DNA of 64,000 bases from Hymenobacter frigidus (GCF_014640435.1 NZ_BMGY01000014.1:1-64000), one strand, 5' to 3'; counted from the first letter of the stretch, positions 27,407 to 36,389 are shown. Notes: generated by a model not told the origin, from the letters alone. A program made the numbers and translations.

Positions 27407-29023
27407 ATGCCCGACCAAATGGACGACCGCCTGAAACAATCCGCTGCCCGAGCCAAAGCGGCCTGGGGCAATCGGGGCGGTAGCTCGGTCCCCTTCAATG
27501 CCAGCGCGGCCGGCAAGCTGCCGCCCCAGGCCCCCGAGCTCGAAATGGCCGTGCTCGGCGCCCTGATGCTGGAAAAAGATGCCCTCACCTCGGTAATTGA
27601 CCTGCTCAAACCCGAGAGCTTTTACAAGGCCTCGCACAAGCTTATTTACGAGGCTATTATCCGGCTGTTTGACAAGTCGGAACCCATCGACCAGCTTACT
27701 GTGGTGCATGAGCTACGTGAGATGGGGTCTCTCGAAGCCGCCGGCGGACCGTTCGCCGTAGCCAGCCTCACGGCCAAGGTAAACTCGGCGGCCAACGTGG
27801 AATACCACGCCCGCATCATCACCGAATCGGCCATCAAGCGCGAATTGATTCGCATTTCGAGCGATATCCTGCGCGATGCTTACGAGGACACCACTGACGT
27901 TTTTAAACTGCTCGACGACACCGAATCTTCGTTGTTCGAAGTGTCTGAATCGAACATTCGAAAAAACTTCGACGACATGCGCAGCCTGATGGGCAAGGCC
28001 ATCAAGCAGCTCGAAGAAAAGAAAAACCAGAAGGACGGGCTGACCGGCGTGCCCACCGGCTTCACGGCCCTGGACCGCGTCACGAGCGGCTGGCAACCCT
28101 CTGACTTAGTGATTATTGCCGCCCGGCCAGGTATGGGCAAAACAGCTTTTGTGGTTTCGGCCATGCGCAACGCGGCGGTGGAGTTCAAGCGCCCGGTGGC
28201 TATTTTCTCGCTGGAAATGTCCTCGCTGCAGCTCGTTAATCGTCTGATTTCGGCTGAGGCGGAGCTGGATTCCGACAAAATCAAAAAGGGCACGCTGGCC
28301 GACCACGAGTGGCAGCAGCTCAACCACAAAATTACCGACCTCTCGGCCGCCCCGATTTACATTGACGACACGCCGGCCCTGAGCATTCGCGAGCTGCGCA
28401 CCAAGTGCCGACGCCTACGCTCGCAGAAGGACGTGCAGCTCATCATCGTAGACTACTTGCAGCTGATGAGCGGCAATACCGACGGCCGCGGCGGTAACCG
28501 CGAGCAGGAAATTGCCAGCATCTCGCGGGCCCTCAAGGGCATTGCCAAGGAGCTGAATGTGCCCGTACTGGCCCTCTCGCAGCTCTCGCGCTCGGTAGAA
28601 ACCCGCGGCGGCGAGAAGCGCCCGCAACTGAGTGACCTGCGCGAATCGGGCTCCATCGAGCAGGATGCCGACATGGTAATCTTCCTCTACCGCCCCGAGT
28701 ACTACGGCCTCGACCAGGACGCCGAAGGTAATTCGACGCAGGGCGTGGGCGAAGTCATCATCGCCAAGCACCGGAACGGCTCGCTCGAAACTGTGCAGCT
28801 CAAGTTCATCGGCCGCTTCACCAAGTTTGCCGACCTCGACAGCGAAGGCGGCGGCGGGTTCGACAGCAGCGGCTACCAGCCCAATGGCCTGCCCGCCAGC
28901 AACTTCGACAGCGAGCCCAGCAACTTTGCGCCAAACACCATCCGCCTGGGCTCGAAAATCAACGAGTCCCCCGTGCCATTTCCGAAGGGAAATATGAACA
29001 AGCACGAAGACCCGCCGTTTTGA
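27407..29023 (+). CDS. dnaB: Replicative DNA helicase DnaB
   Basis: 538 residues from the ATG at 27407 (MPDQMDDRLK...). N-terminal helical domain (about 45-150, PQAPELEMAVLGALMLEKDAL) and RecA-like C-terminal domain with Walker A AARPGMGKTAF (about 240), FSLEMSSLQLVNRLIS, Walker B LIIVDYLQLMSG and the arginine-finger region SRSVETRGGEKRPQLSDLRESGSIEQDADM. A hexameric 5'-3' helicase that unwinds DNA at the fork and recruits primase. No intein: the Walker A and later motifs run without interruption. The Gly/Ser/Pro-rich C-terminal extension after about 470 is longer than in Escherichia coli DnaB and looks disordered. Confidence 0.96.
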   Translation: MPDQMDDRLKQSAARAKAAWGNRGGSSVPFNASAAGKLPPQAPELEMAVLGALMLEKDALTSVIDLLKPESFYKASHKLIYEAIIRLFDKSEPIDQLTVVHELREMGSLEAAGGPFAVASLTAKVNSAANVEYHARIITESAIKRELIRISSDILRDAYEDTTDVFKLLDDTESSLFEVSESNIRKNFDDMRSLMGKAIKQLEEKKNQKDGLTGVPTGFTALDRVTSGWQPSDLVIIAARPGMGKTAFVVSAMRNAAVEFKRPVAIFSLEMSSLQLVNRLISAEAELDSDKIKKGTLADHEWQQLNHKITDLSAAPIYIDDTPALSIRELRTKCRRLRSQKDVQLIIVDYLQLMSGNTDGRGGNREQEIASISRALKGIAKELNVPVLALSQLSRSVETRGGEKRPQLSDLRESGSIEQDADMVIFLYRPEYYGLDQDAEGNSTQGVGEVIIAKHRNGSLETVQLKFIGRFTKFADLDSEGGGGFDSSGYQPNGLPASNFDSEPSNFAPNTIRLGSKINESPVPFPKGNMNKHEDPPF

Positions 29024-29115
29024 GAATTAAAATTTGAGAATTAAAAGTTAAGAAAGGACCGTTCCGAATCCGAGCGGCTCATTTTTGATTTTTAATTCTC
29101 AATTTTTTAATTAAT
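29022..29115. terminator. AT-rich inverted repeat between dnaB and the TauE gene
   Basis: GAGAATTAAAA occurs twice at the left (29022 onward) and pairs with TTTTAATTCTC near 29090-29102. It could form a weak terminator after dnaB or an mRNA end structure. Confidence 0.45.
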
Positions 29116-29120
29116 CATTT

Positions 29121-29888
29121 ATGACCTTAGTGCTGCTCTGTCTGTTTGCCTTTCTGGCCGGGTTTATTGATGCTATGGTGGGCGGGGGCGGGCTTATTCA
29201 GCTGCCGGCTATGCTGCTGCTGCTGCCGGGGATACCGGTCCCTACAATACTGGGCACAAGCAAAGTAGCGGGCCTTTCGGGTACCGCGGTGGCTTTGCAG
29301 CGCTACCTTAGGAGCCCAACCAAGCTGGACATCCGCTGGCGCACGGTGGCAATCACGGCGCTGGTGGCGGGCGCTTTTGCGCTGCTGGGAGCGCGGGCGG
29401 TGAGCGGGCTGCACAAGGAAGCCGTGCGGCCGCTGGTGCTGGGGCTGCTGGTGCTCATGGCCATCTATACAGCCTGGCGCAAGGATTTTGGCAGCCTGCA
29501 CGCCCCACGCCTGCACGGTAAGCGCGAAATTCTGACGGGCGTGGCCCTGGGCGCGGCACTGGGTTTCTACGACGGATTCTTTGGGCCGGGCACGGGCAGC
29601 TTGCTGCTGTTCGCCTTCGTGGGCTTGTTCGGCTACGACTTTATTGCCGCTTCGGCCTCGGCGAAGCTGGTGAACGTGGCCACCAACGTAGTAAGCCTCG
29701 CCTTCTTTGCCAGCACCGGGCAGGTGCTGTATAAAGTGGCCCTGCCCATGGCCGCGTGCAACATGCTGGGCTCGACGCTGGGCGCGCGCATGGCCCTGCG
29801 GCGCGGTACCGGCTTCGTGCGGGTGCTATTTCTGGTCGTAGTCAGCGCTTTTATTCTAAAGTTGAGCTGGGAAACGTTCGGAGCGTAG
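29121..29888 (+). CDS. TauE/SafE family anion exporter
   Basis: 255 residues, ATG start. About eight hydrophobic segments arranged as two repeats, each starting with a G-rich half-helix: FIDAMVGGGGLIQLPAML near 15-32 and GFYDGFFGPGTGSLLLFAF near 152-170, the signature of the TauE/SafE (TSUP) family. Members move sulfite, sulfoacetate or related organic anions across the inner membrane; the substrate here is not predictable. The neighbours (dnaB upstream, iron operon convergent) give no clue. Confidence 0.87.
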   Translation: MTLVLLCLFAFLAGFIDAMVGGGGLIQLPAMLLLLPGIPVPTILGTSKVAGLSGTAVALQRYLRSPTKLDIRWRTVAITALVAGAFALLGARAVSGLHKEAVRPLVLGLLVLMAIYTAWRKDFGSLHAPRLHGKREILTGVALGAALGFYDGFFGPGTGSLLLFAFVGLFGYDFIAASASAKLVNVATNVVSLAFFASTGQVLYKVALPMAACNMLGSTLGARMALRRGTGFVRVLFLVVVSAFILKLSWETFGA

Positions 29889-29974
29889 AGACGCATAACT
29901 GCGTCTCACCGTTGAATAATCACGTTCAAACGAACCGGCTAAGACTGTTCAACAGTGAGACGCATGCGTCTCTA
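29886..29974. repeat. TAGAGACGCAT-type palindromic repeat
   Basis: The left arm from 29886 and the right arm 29948-29974 pair through GAGACGCA/TGCGTCTC, and each arm is itself a small palindrome. It lies between the convergent TauE and TonB-receptor genes and overlaps the receptor stop codon, so it may also end transcription. Confidence 0.7.
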
Positions 29975-32434
29975 CAGCTTCACCCCTACCGTGAGGAAAT
30001 AGCTGCGGCCGTCCGACGGCAGGATGCCGGGACCGGGGTAGCCGGTGGCGCGGCGCGTGAAGTAGCGCGCATCGAGCAGGTTATTCACGCTGCCTTCCAG
30101 CTTGAGCCAGCGCCGCTCCCACGACACGGACGCATCGAAAACCTGGTAGGCCGGGATGGGGCCAATGACGGCCGACGGGCTGGTGGTTGACTCGTCGTTG
30201 GTGGCTTCGGCGAACTGCTGCGACAGGTACAGGAACTGCAGCGAGGCTTTAACCGGGCCGTAGCCGACACGGGTGCCGGTTTTCAGGTTTATGGCGGGCA
30301 CGAACTCGACCTGATTACCTTCCACCAGCGGCAGCACGCTGCGCAGGTACTGGCTCCGAATCAGGGCTACGTTGCCGAAGGCCGACCACTGCCAGCGCGG
30401 GGCGGCCGGGGTGGCGGCGGGGTCCGGCGGCGGCGGCAGCAGCTCCGCTTCGCCGTAGGCTTCGAGGCCCACTATCAGGGCCTGGCCCACGTTCAGGCGG
30501 CGACGAAACGGATTGTCGAAAGCATCGTACTGCGTGATTTCGCCGATGCGGTTGTTGTAGTTCAGTGCGAACAGGCTCACGTCGTAGGTGAGCACGCCGG
30601 GGGTTTCGCCGCGCAGGCCCAGGTCGGCCGAGAAACCGGTTTCGTCCTGCAGGTTAGGGTCGATGACGGACGAGGGATTCACAATCTGCATGTCGCTGAA
30701 CGTGATGGAGCGGTAGTTCTGCGAGAGGTTGGCATAGAGCTCGCGCCGCTCGCTGGGCTTGTAGCTCAGGCCCAGGCCGCCCAGCAGGAAGCCGCGCGGG
30801 TTTAGGCGGTTCTCGTTCTGCCGGTTGATTTGGGTGATGTTGCCGGCCAGGTCGCGGAACACGGCGTCGAGCACGCCGTCGGCCTGGGTGCGGATGTACT
30901 CGTAGCGCACGCCCGGCGTGATGGAAACCTTGTCGCTCAGGTAGAAGATGTTTTCGGCGAACACGGCCACGTTTTGGTTGGGAAACCGGTAGTCGGAATA
31001 GTTGCGGGTGCTGGCAAACTTATCCGGCTCCACGAAGCGAAAATCGGCCCCGCGCCCGGCTGGCCCAAAGCCCTGGATACTATGCGTAGTGCCCCGGTAG
31101 AGGCGCGTGCCCAGCAGCAGCACGCCGTCTTTGCCGGCCAGCTGATAACGGTTCAGGAAGCGGGCTTCGAGGCCGTAGTTGCGGAAAGCACCGTCGATGA
31201 GGTCGCGGCCGATGTAGTCCTCGTCGGGCCGGCTCACCACGTTGGGGCGGAAGCCCAACGACTGGCGCGCGGCCACCAGCCCGAAGGCCATCAGGTTCAC
31301 GTTGGAGCGGGCGTTGAGCTTCCAGTCGGCATTCACGTTGAACAGGTTCCAGTCGACGGCGAACCAGTTGCGGGCGCGGTTCGACTGGCGGGCATCCTGC
31401 CGAAACTGCGCGTCGTTGAGGCCGCCGGGCTGCTGGGCCAGGTAGTCCATGTGCGTCACCTGCACGCCGGCTTTCAGGTTTTCGGTAAACTGGTAGCGCA
31501 CGTCGGCGTAGGCGGTTTTACTCTCGTACTGCGAGTTAGGCCGCCAGCCGTTGCCGCGCTTGTACTGCGCAAACGTGTAGTAGCTGAGCTTGCCCACCGT
31601 GCCGCTCACACTATTGAAGGAGTTGAAAAACCCGAACGAGCCCACCGTTTGGCGCGAAGTCACGGCCGCTTTGCGGTCGGGCTCCGGGCTGCGCATCTCG
31701 AAGTTAAGCAGGCCGCCAAACTGGGTGCCGTACTGCAGCGAAGCGGCCCCGCGCACCAACTGAATGCGCTTCACGGCCTCGGTTGGCGGCGTGTAATAGC
31801 TTTCGGGGTAGCCCAGGGCATCGGCCGAAATGTCGTAGTTGTTCTGCCGCACGTTGAAGTTGCTGGTGCGGTTGGGGTCGAGCCCACGCCCGCCGATGCT
31901 GAGCTGCAGGCCGCCGCCGTCGTTCTCCCAGATGTTGAGGCCCGGCACCCGGGCGTACACCTGGCGGGCGTTGTTGGTAGCCAGGTTGGCCACCAGGTTT
32001 TCGGGCACGATGACTTCCGACTTTTTGGCGGCGAAAATGGCCGTGCCCTCCACCTCACGCAGCCGCGTCTGGCCAAACGTGGTTTGCGGAGCGGCCACCA
32101 CCACTTCTTTCAGGGTCGTCTGGTCGCGGCGGGTCAGCTCAAAGCTGAAGCCATCGGCGGGCAGCGTCACGGTGATGCTGAACGGCAGGTAGCCCAGCGC
32201 CGATACCAGCACCGACTGCGGACCGGCCGCTAGCCCGCTCACCTCAAAGCGCCCCGTGCTGTCGGTGAGCACCGCACGGTTCAGGCTACGGACGAATACC
32301 TCACCGCCCACCACGGGCTGGCCGCCGCTAGCCACCTGCACCCGGCCGCGCAGGATTTCCTGGGCGTGGGCGGCAAAGCCGGACGACAACAAAAACAGCA
32401 GCAACAGGGCTTTATAAACCGGTAATCTCATCAT
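29972..32434 (-). CDS. TonB-dependent outer-membrane receptor, probable iron complex uptake
   Basis: 820 residues, ATG start (a second ATG follows at once). Signal peptide 1-24; carboxypeptidase-regulatory-like domain about 27-110 (GRVQVASGGQPVVGGEVFV), plug about 130-250 (VPGLNIWENDGGGLQLSIGGRGLDPNRTSNF, IQLVRGAASLQYGTQFGGLLNF), then a 22-strand barrel to the terminal aromatic SYFLTVGVKL. The plug resembles FecA-type siderophore and ferric-citrate receptors. It is the last gene of the DUF4856-imelysin-HTTM operon and overlaps the HTTM gene by 23 bases, so ferric-complex transport driven by TonB is the best inference. No SusD partner is present, which argues against glycan uptake. Confidence 0.9.
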   Translation of the reverse strand: MMRLPVYKALLLLFLLSSGFAAHAQEILRGRVQVASGGQPVVGGEVFVRSLNRAVLTDSTGRFEVSGLAAGPQSVLVSALGYLPFSITVTLPADGFSFELTRRDQTTLKEVVVAAPQTTFGQTRLREVEGTAIFAAKKSEVIVPENLVANLATNNARQVYARVPGLNIWENDGGGLQLSIGGRGLDPNRTSNFNVRQNNYDISADALGYPESYYTPPTEAVKRIQLVRGAASLQYGTQFGGLLNFEMRSPEPDRKAAVTSRQTVGSFGFFNSFNSVSGTVGKLSYYTFAQYKRGNGWRPNSQYESKTAYADVRYQFTENLKAGVQVTHMDYLAQQPGGLNDAQFRQDARQSNRARNWFAVDWNLFNVNADWKLNARSNVNLMAFGLVAARQSLGFRPNVVSRPDEDYIGRDLIDGAFRNYGLEARFLNRYQLAGKDGVLLLGTRLYRGTTHSIQGFGPAGRGADFRFVEPDKFASTRNYSDYRFPNQNVAVFAENIFYLSDKVSITPGVRYEYIRTQADGVLDAVFRDLAGNITQINRQNENRLNPRGFLLGGLGLSYKPSERRELYANLSQNYRSITFSDMQIVNPSSVIDPNLQDETGFSADLGLRGETPGVLTYDVSLFALNYNNRIGEITQYDAFDNPFRRRLNVGQALIVGLEAYGEAELLPPPPDPAATPAAPRWQWSAFGNVALIRSQYLRSVLPLVEGNQVEFVPAINLKTGTRVGYGPVKASLQFLYLSQQFAEATNDESTTSPSAVIGPIPAYQVFDASVSWERRWLKLEGSVNNLLDARYFTRRATGYPGPGILPSDGRSYFLTVGVKL

Positions 32435-33779
32435 TAAAAGGTAAAATCCACGGCTTGGGCGCGAAGCCCTCGGCTTGGCGGGCCAGGTCCACGGTGGGGT
32501 CGATGTAGGCCTGACCGAGGCGGCCGTTCAGGCTCACGTAGGCATCAGCGTAAACTTGGGGGTTGCGCACGCCCTGACGGGCGTAGTAAGCGCGCAGGTA
32601 GTGCGCAAACTGCAGCATCATGTCGGGCTGAGTGGCCATCATCTTTTCCTGCAAAACGCTCAGGTGCTCGCTGTTATTCACCAGCCGGGCGCGGCCGGTG
32701 GCGGCATCCACCACCTTAAACTGCACTTGGCCCAGCTTCTCCATGAGCATCACGCGCCACGAAAACCGGTAGCCTTCTTCGGTCCAGAACAGCTCGCGCG
32801 GGTACAACCAGTAGCGTAGCGGGGCCAACAGCTGCACCATGAAAAACAGGGCGAAACCGATAAGCAGTGCCAGCCGCACGCGGGGCCGGTACACCAGTGG
32901 CGCGGCCGGCCGGGCAGCCGGTGCCGCAAAGCGCAGCAGCCGCCGCGCCCCTTCCAGCAGCCGCTCATGGGAGTCGGCCGGGAAAAACACCAGTGCCGCC
33001 ACTATCATCACGTAGGGAAACATCCCGATGGGAAACAGAATGGCCGTGAGCACATGAAACACTACCACCGCCGCGTAGGCGTAGGGCCGCGTCAGGCGGT
33101 TTAGCAGAAAAAACGGCACCGTGAGGTCGTAAACCGCCCCGAACCAGCTGAACACGTAGGCCGTGGCGGGGTAGTTGAACAGGAAGCCCACCAGCGGTAG
33201 GTCATTTTTGGCGGGCAACCAGATGCGCAGCGGCGCGGCCGCCAGCAGCCAGTCGGAGTTGAGCTTGGCCAGGCCCGCGTACACATACACGATGCCCACG
33301 AGCAGCCGCAGGGCATCCACGGTCCAGCGCGGCACCCGGTCGTGCCAACGGGCCGGCCGACGGACGGCATCCACCGAATGAGAAGCATCGGCGGGTAAAA
33401 AAACCAGCAGCAGCGCTACCAAACTCACAAAATAGTAGTGGTTGAGGTAGGTGCTTTTGTCCATCAGCTCGATGTAGGTGAAGCTCAGGAACAGACCCAC
33501 CGCAGCCGGGCGGTAGTGCCAGCCCAGCGCCACCAATAGCGCGCACCCACCGCACACGGCAAACAGCGCGTAGGTGTACGGCCCCAGCGGCTTGATGAAA
33601 TCCAACCCGTAGTACGGGAAGAAAAACTTCGGCTGTATGTACAGTTCCGCAATCCAGCCCTTGGCCCAAAAACGCACGACGCTGGCCAGTATCAGCAGGC
33701 CAAAGGCCATGCGGAATACGGCCAGCGGCGCGGGAGAAATATACGTCAGGAAATAGCGCGGCTGCGATTCTTCTGCCAT
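32412..33779 (-). CDS. HTTM-domain membrane protein (vitamin K carboxylase-like)
   Basis: 455 residues, ATG start. Seven or eight transmembrane segments in the N-terminal two thirds (about 18-330) and a soluble C-terminal part. The HTTM signature is visible: SPAPLAVFRMAFGLLIL, ELMDKSTYLNHYYFVSLVALLL, and LVGIVYVYAGLAKLNSDWLL, in which the Lys region corresponds to the catalytic Lys of gamma-glutamyl carboxylase. Bacterial HTTM proteins recur next to imelysin genes; their reaction is unproven. The stop codon lies inside the receptor gene, so the two are translationally linked. Confidence 0.87.
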   Translation of the reverse strand: MAEESQPRYFLTYISPAPLAVFRMAFGLLILASVVRFWAKGWIAELYIQPKFFFPYYGLDFIKPLGPYTYALFAVCGGCALLVALGWHYRPAAVGLFLSFTYIELMDKSTYLNHYYFVSLVALLLVFLPADASHSVDAVRRPARWHDRVPRWTVDALRLLVGIVYVYAGLAKLNSDWLLAAAPLRIWLPAKNDLPLVGFLFNYPATAYVFSWFGAVYDLTVPFFLLNRLTRPYAYAAVVVFHVLTAILFPIGMFPYVMIVAALVFFPADSHERLLEGARRLLRFAAPAARPAAPLVYRPRVRLALLIGFALFFMVQLLAPLRYWLYPRELFWTEEGYRFSWRVMLMEKLGQVQFKVVDAATGRARLVNNSEHLSVLQEKMMATQPDMMLQFAHYLRAYYARQGVRNPQVYADAYVSLNGRLGQAYIDPTVDLARQAEGFAPKPWILPFNDEITGL

Positions 33780-33802
33780 TGAAGCTGTTTAGAAATTCGT
33801 TT

Positions 33803-33903
33803 GAACGTCATGCTGAGCTTGTCAAAGCATCTCTACCGCTCCGTTGTAATCAGTTGAATTAGTTGCGCGGTAGAGATGCTTCGACAAGCTCAGCATGACG
33901 TTC
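33803..33903. repeat. Palindromic repeat, CGTCATGCTGAGC subfamily, copy 4
   Basis: Inverted 37-base arms (33803-33839 and 33867-33903) with one mismatch. It lies inside the iron operon, between the imelysin and HTTM genes, where a hairpin could shape mRNA stability or the ratio of products. Confidence 0.85.
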
Positions 33904-33910
33904 TCAATGA

Positions 33911-35029
33911 CTAATCCCCGTCGTTGTCCACGTAGGTCACGGTCACACTCATGGCCGAGGTCATGTCCACTTTCAGCAGACGCACCGCGCGCTGCATCTC
34001 GGCGAAGGCCTGGGTGGCGGCAGTATTCCGCGTTTGAATGGTGGTGTACAAGTCCGGTCCAAGGCTGGCTAGCTGCTGGGCGGCAGTACCGAATTGCGCG
34101 TTAATAATCTGGACCAGCGACTGACCGGTGCGGCTATCCTTGGCCCCCAGTGCATCGAGGTAAGTCTTGAGAGAGGGCTGGCCGGCGCGGCCGTTGAAGG
34201 CGTTTTGCACGGCCGCATGGGCCGCTACGGCTAGCTGCAACGGCAACTCGCGGCGGTAGTAGTAGGCCTCAATTTTATCGGGCGCAGCCGTGCCCGTCAT
34301 GGCTCCGGCGGGAATGCCGATTTTGCCGGAGCGCAGAAAATGCTCGTAGTGCCGCGAGAACGCGTTCACCGCCAGCGAGAGCGAGCTGCCCGCGTTGGTA
34401 CCGGTGCTGCCGATAAACGTGGCGCGATACGAGCCGTTCCACTGCCCCTGCACGCCGGTGAAAAGCTGGTCCATCTTGCCCACCACATCGGTGAGGTAAC
34501 GGCGCTGGTTGGGCGTGGCGGTGTAGCTCTGCACGATGGCCGCGTCATCGGCCCCAATGCCGTTCAGCAGGTAATCCAGAGCCGGAAAGCCCTGCTGGGG
34601 GATAGCCACCGATAATTCAAAATTGTAGGTACCCGATGCGATGTTCTGGCGAATGCCAGCCGCGTCGGTAGGATAAATATTGAAATGGTTGACGAGCGAA
34701 ACATCGGCCGCCGGGCCAAATTCAAACATTTCCACTTTCTGCCACTCCAGATAAGCCTCGCGCCAGGCCTGCCGGGCGCTCTGCAGGCCGGCCACGGTGG
34801 GCGCGGCGGTGAAGGCAGCGGTCTGGGTTTTCAGCACCGTCAGCTTGCCGCCGAAGGCTTGGTAGCCCGGCTTCACCAGGTTGTCGGCCCATTCCGTGAG
34901 CAGGGCAGCACGGTTCAGGTCGGTGGTGCCGGTAGCCGTATCCGGGCCTTCTGTCGTTTTTTTGCAGCTGGAAACAACTCCGCCGGCGAGGACCATCGAC
35001 AACGAGAAGAGCAAAATCGACTTTTTCAT
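33911..35029 (-). CDS. Imelysin-like lipoprotein (iron uptake)
   Basis: 372 residues from the ATG at 35029. Lipoprotein signal with lipobox VVSSC at about 18-22. Mostly helical imelysin fold: LLTEWADNLVKPGYQAF, LQSARQAWREAYLEWQKVEMFEFGP (W-x-x-AYLEWQ is a family mark), and HYEHFLRSGKIGIPAG. The usual GxHxxE metal motif is replaced by GFPALDYLLNG (His to Pro, Glu to Asp), as in imelysin-like proteins thought not to be peptidases, so it is more likely an iron- or heme-handling surface lipoprotein. Second gene of the operon, 88 bases after the DUF4856 gene. Confidence 0.88.
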   Translation of the reverse strand: MKKSILLFSLSMVLAGGVVSSCKKTTEGPDTATGTTDLNRAALLTEWADNLVKPGYQAFGGKLTVLKTQTAAFTAAPTVAGLQSARQAWREAYLEWQKVEMFEFGPAADVSLVNHFNIYPTDAAGIRQNIASGTYNFELSVAIPQQGFPALDYLLNGIGADDAAIVQSYTATPNQRRYLTDVVGKMDQLFTGVQGQWNGSYRATFIGSTGTNAGSSLSLAVNAFSRHYEHFLRSGKIGIPAGAMTGTAAPDKIEAYYYRRELPLQLAVAAHAAVQNAFNGRAGQPSLKTYLDALGAKDSRTGQSLVQIINAQFGTAAQQLASLGPDLYTTIQTRNTAATQAFAEMQRAVRLLKVDMTSAMSVTVTYVDNDGD

Positions 35030-35054
35030 ACTACGGATTGAAATGTGACAGCAA

Positions 35055-35100
35055 CCCAACCGGGGCATCGATGCAAGGTTGCGTCGCTGCCCCGGTTGGG
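35055..35100 (-). promoter_or_regulatory. Intercistronic hairpin between the DUF4856 and imelysin genes
   Basis: CCCAACCGGGGCA (35055-35067) pairs perfectly with TGCCCCGGTTGGG (35088-35100). Without a T run it is more likely an mRNA stabiliser or processing site than a terminator. Confidence 0.55.
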
Positions 35101-35117
35101 CCGACTCAGGCAGTTGC

Positions 35118-36272
35118 TTAGAGCGAAAATTTGGTGTTAATGGCGGCGATAGCCGCATCAGCTTGGGCGTTGGTGAGGCTCCAGCCTCCCTGAGCTCCCG
35201 AGGTCAGGCCATTCAATACGGAATCAGCCCAAGCGGTATCGGCCCCGGCTTTGGTGCAGAACCGCAACGAGTAAACAAACCCGATGCCTTCCCCCAAGGC
35301 GTGGACCTTCACGGCAGGGTCGGCAGCGGCTTTCCAGTTTGCCAGGTAAGACACTGCGGATTTGGCAATGGTCCGCTCCAACTCGGTGCGGATAATGTCG
35401 GCCTGCGCCCGCAGGGTCGCTTCGTCATTGTTGACAATGGCGGCACGGCCTTTCAGCAAAGCCAGGTACACGCCGGGCGAGGCCGGGCCGTTTTTCTCGT
35501 TCAGGTAGCCGGCCAGGAACCGCTCGCGGGGTGTGAGGGCAATGTCCGTCGTCATAATGGCGTTGGTCGTGAGGTAGCCGTAGGCCATATCCCAGTTGTG
35601 CTCGCGCGCCGAGTAGAGCCTGCCCTCCATCACCTTACCATTTTCGGCGGCCAGGGAATTGTTGGTCAGGAGCACATTGCCAATCTGGTCGAGCAGCAGC
35701 GCGCCGAGCAGGGCTTTCTGAATAACCTGATTGGGCTCGAAACCACGAGCATCGACCAGGTAGCGGCCCACGCGGCCGGCGTTGCCGGGCGTGGCCGGCC
35801 GGTTCACCGACTGGCTGGCCGTAGCCAGGTTGGCCAGCTGGCCGTCGATGTAATTGCGGACGATAGTGGCGTTAGCGTCCGAAAATGAGGCCGCCGTTTT
35901 GTCACGCAGCTGCACACCCGGTGCGTTCAGGGCTGGGGCGACAAAAGGAGCATTGGTGTTGGCGTAGAGGTTGCGCAGCCGAGCCAGGTCGAGCGTGGCG
36001 GGCGCAGCGGGCGCGGCCACCGTGGCCATGTAGCTATTCAGCTCAGTGAACATATCGAGCCGGGTAGCCGCCACCCCCAAGTCTACCGTAGCGGCCCCGT
36101 AGGCATCCTTAAAGGAAGTGGTGTAGGACGAAGCCGCCGTGATGGTGGCGTAGTCAATTTTGGCACGCAGGGCCGAGGCCGGGGCCGGAATGGCTTCATC
36201 GTCTTTGCTGCAGGAAGTGAAACCAAGGACGGCAACAAATAATCCGAAGGAGGTGCGGCTAAAGGTGTTCAT
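35118..36272 (-). CDS. DUF4856 lipoprotein, first gene of the iron operon
   Basis: 384 residues from the ATG at 36272 (MNTFSRTSFG). Lipoprotein signal with the Cys in GFTSCSKDDE at about 21. Helical, Ala-rich DUF4856 protein with a DLARLRNLYAN segment, FEPNQVIQKALLGALLLDQI, and KVHALGEGIGFVYSLRF near the C-terminus. DUF4856 genes are repeatedly found upstream of imelysin genes in Bacteroidota; the domain is probably a relative of the imelysin fold, and a role as a surface iron-binding partner is inferred. It directly follows the operator-containing promoter. Confidence 0.83.
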   Translation of the reverse strand: MNTFSRTSFGLFVAVLGFTSCSKDDEAIPAPASALRAKIDYATITAASSYTTSFKDAYGAATVDLGVAATRLDMFTELNSYMATVAAPAAPATLDLARLRNLYANTNAPFVAPALNAPGVQLRDKTAASFSDANATIVRNYIDGQLANLATASQSVNRPATPGNAGRVGRYLVDARGFEPNQVIQKALLGALLLDQIGNVLLTNNSLAAENGKVMEGRLYSAREHNWDMAYGYLTTNAIMTTDIALTPRERFLAGYLNEKNGPASPGVYLALLKGRAAIVNNDEATLRAQADIIRTELERTIAKSAVSYLANWKAAADPAVKVHALGEGIGFVYSLRFCTKAGADTAWADSVLNGLTSGAQGGWSLTNAQADAAIAAINTKFSL

Positions 36273-36332
36273 GTTGATAAAGAGAGCAGAAGAACTAGGG
36301 GGAAAACACCCCAACAGCTGGGGCACTTTCTT

Positions 36333-36351
36333 GTTTAGAATCGTTCTAAAC
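36333..36351. promoter_or_regulatory. Metalloregulator-like operator, proximal copy (perfect palindrome)
   Basis: GTTTAGAATCGTTCTAAAC: perfect 8-3-8 palindrome. It covers the predicted transcription start of the iron operon, placed to block initiation. A Fur-family or DtxR-family repressor is inferred from the operon content, not shown by the sequence. Confidence 0.7.
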
Positions 36352-36356
36352 TGCTG

Positions 36357-36387
36357 CAAAGGTAAAGTCTATTTAGAATCGTTCCAA
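36357..36387 (-). promoter_or_regulatory. Promoter of the iron operon (TTG-N20-TACCTTTG)
   Basis: On the minus strand, TTG (36387-36385) and TACCTTTG (36364-36357) are spaced by 20 bases, the standard Bacteroidota arrangement. The predicted start is near 36350 and the leader about 78 bases. Confidence 0.7.
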
Positions 36388-36389
36388 AT
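36371..36389. promoter_or_regulatory. Metalloregulator-like operator, distal copy
   Basis: ATTTAGAATCGTTCCAAAT: the same palindrome with one mismatch, overlapping the -33 element and the spacer. The two centres are 38 bases apart, close to four helical turns, so two repressor dimers could bind the same DNA face. Confidence 0.65.

Noticed and set aside
27407-29023. Intein in DnaB
   Set aside because: DnaB is a frequent intein host, but the Walker A and later motifs run through without an insertion and total length is normal.
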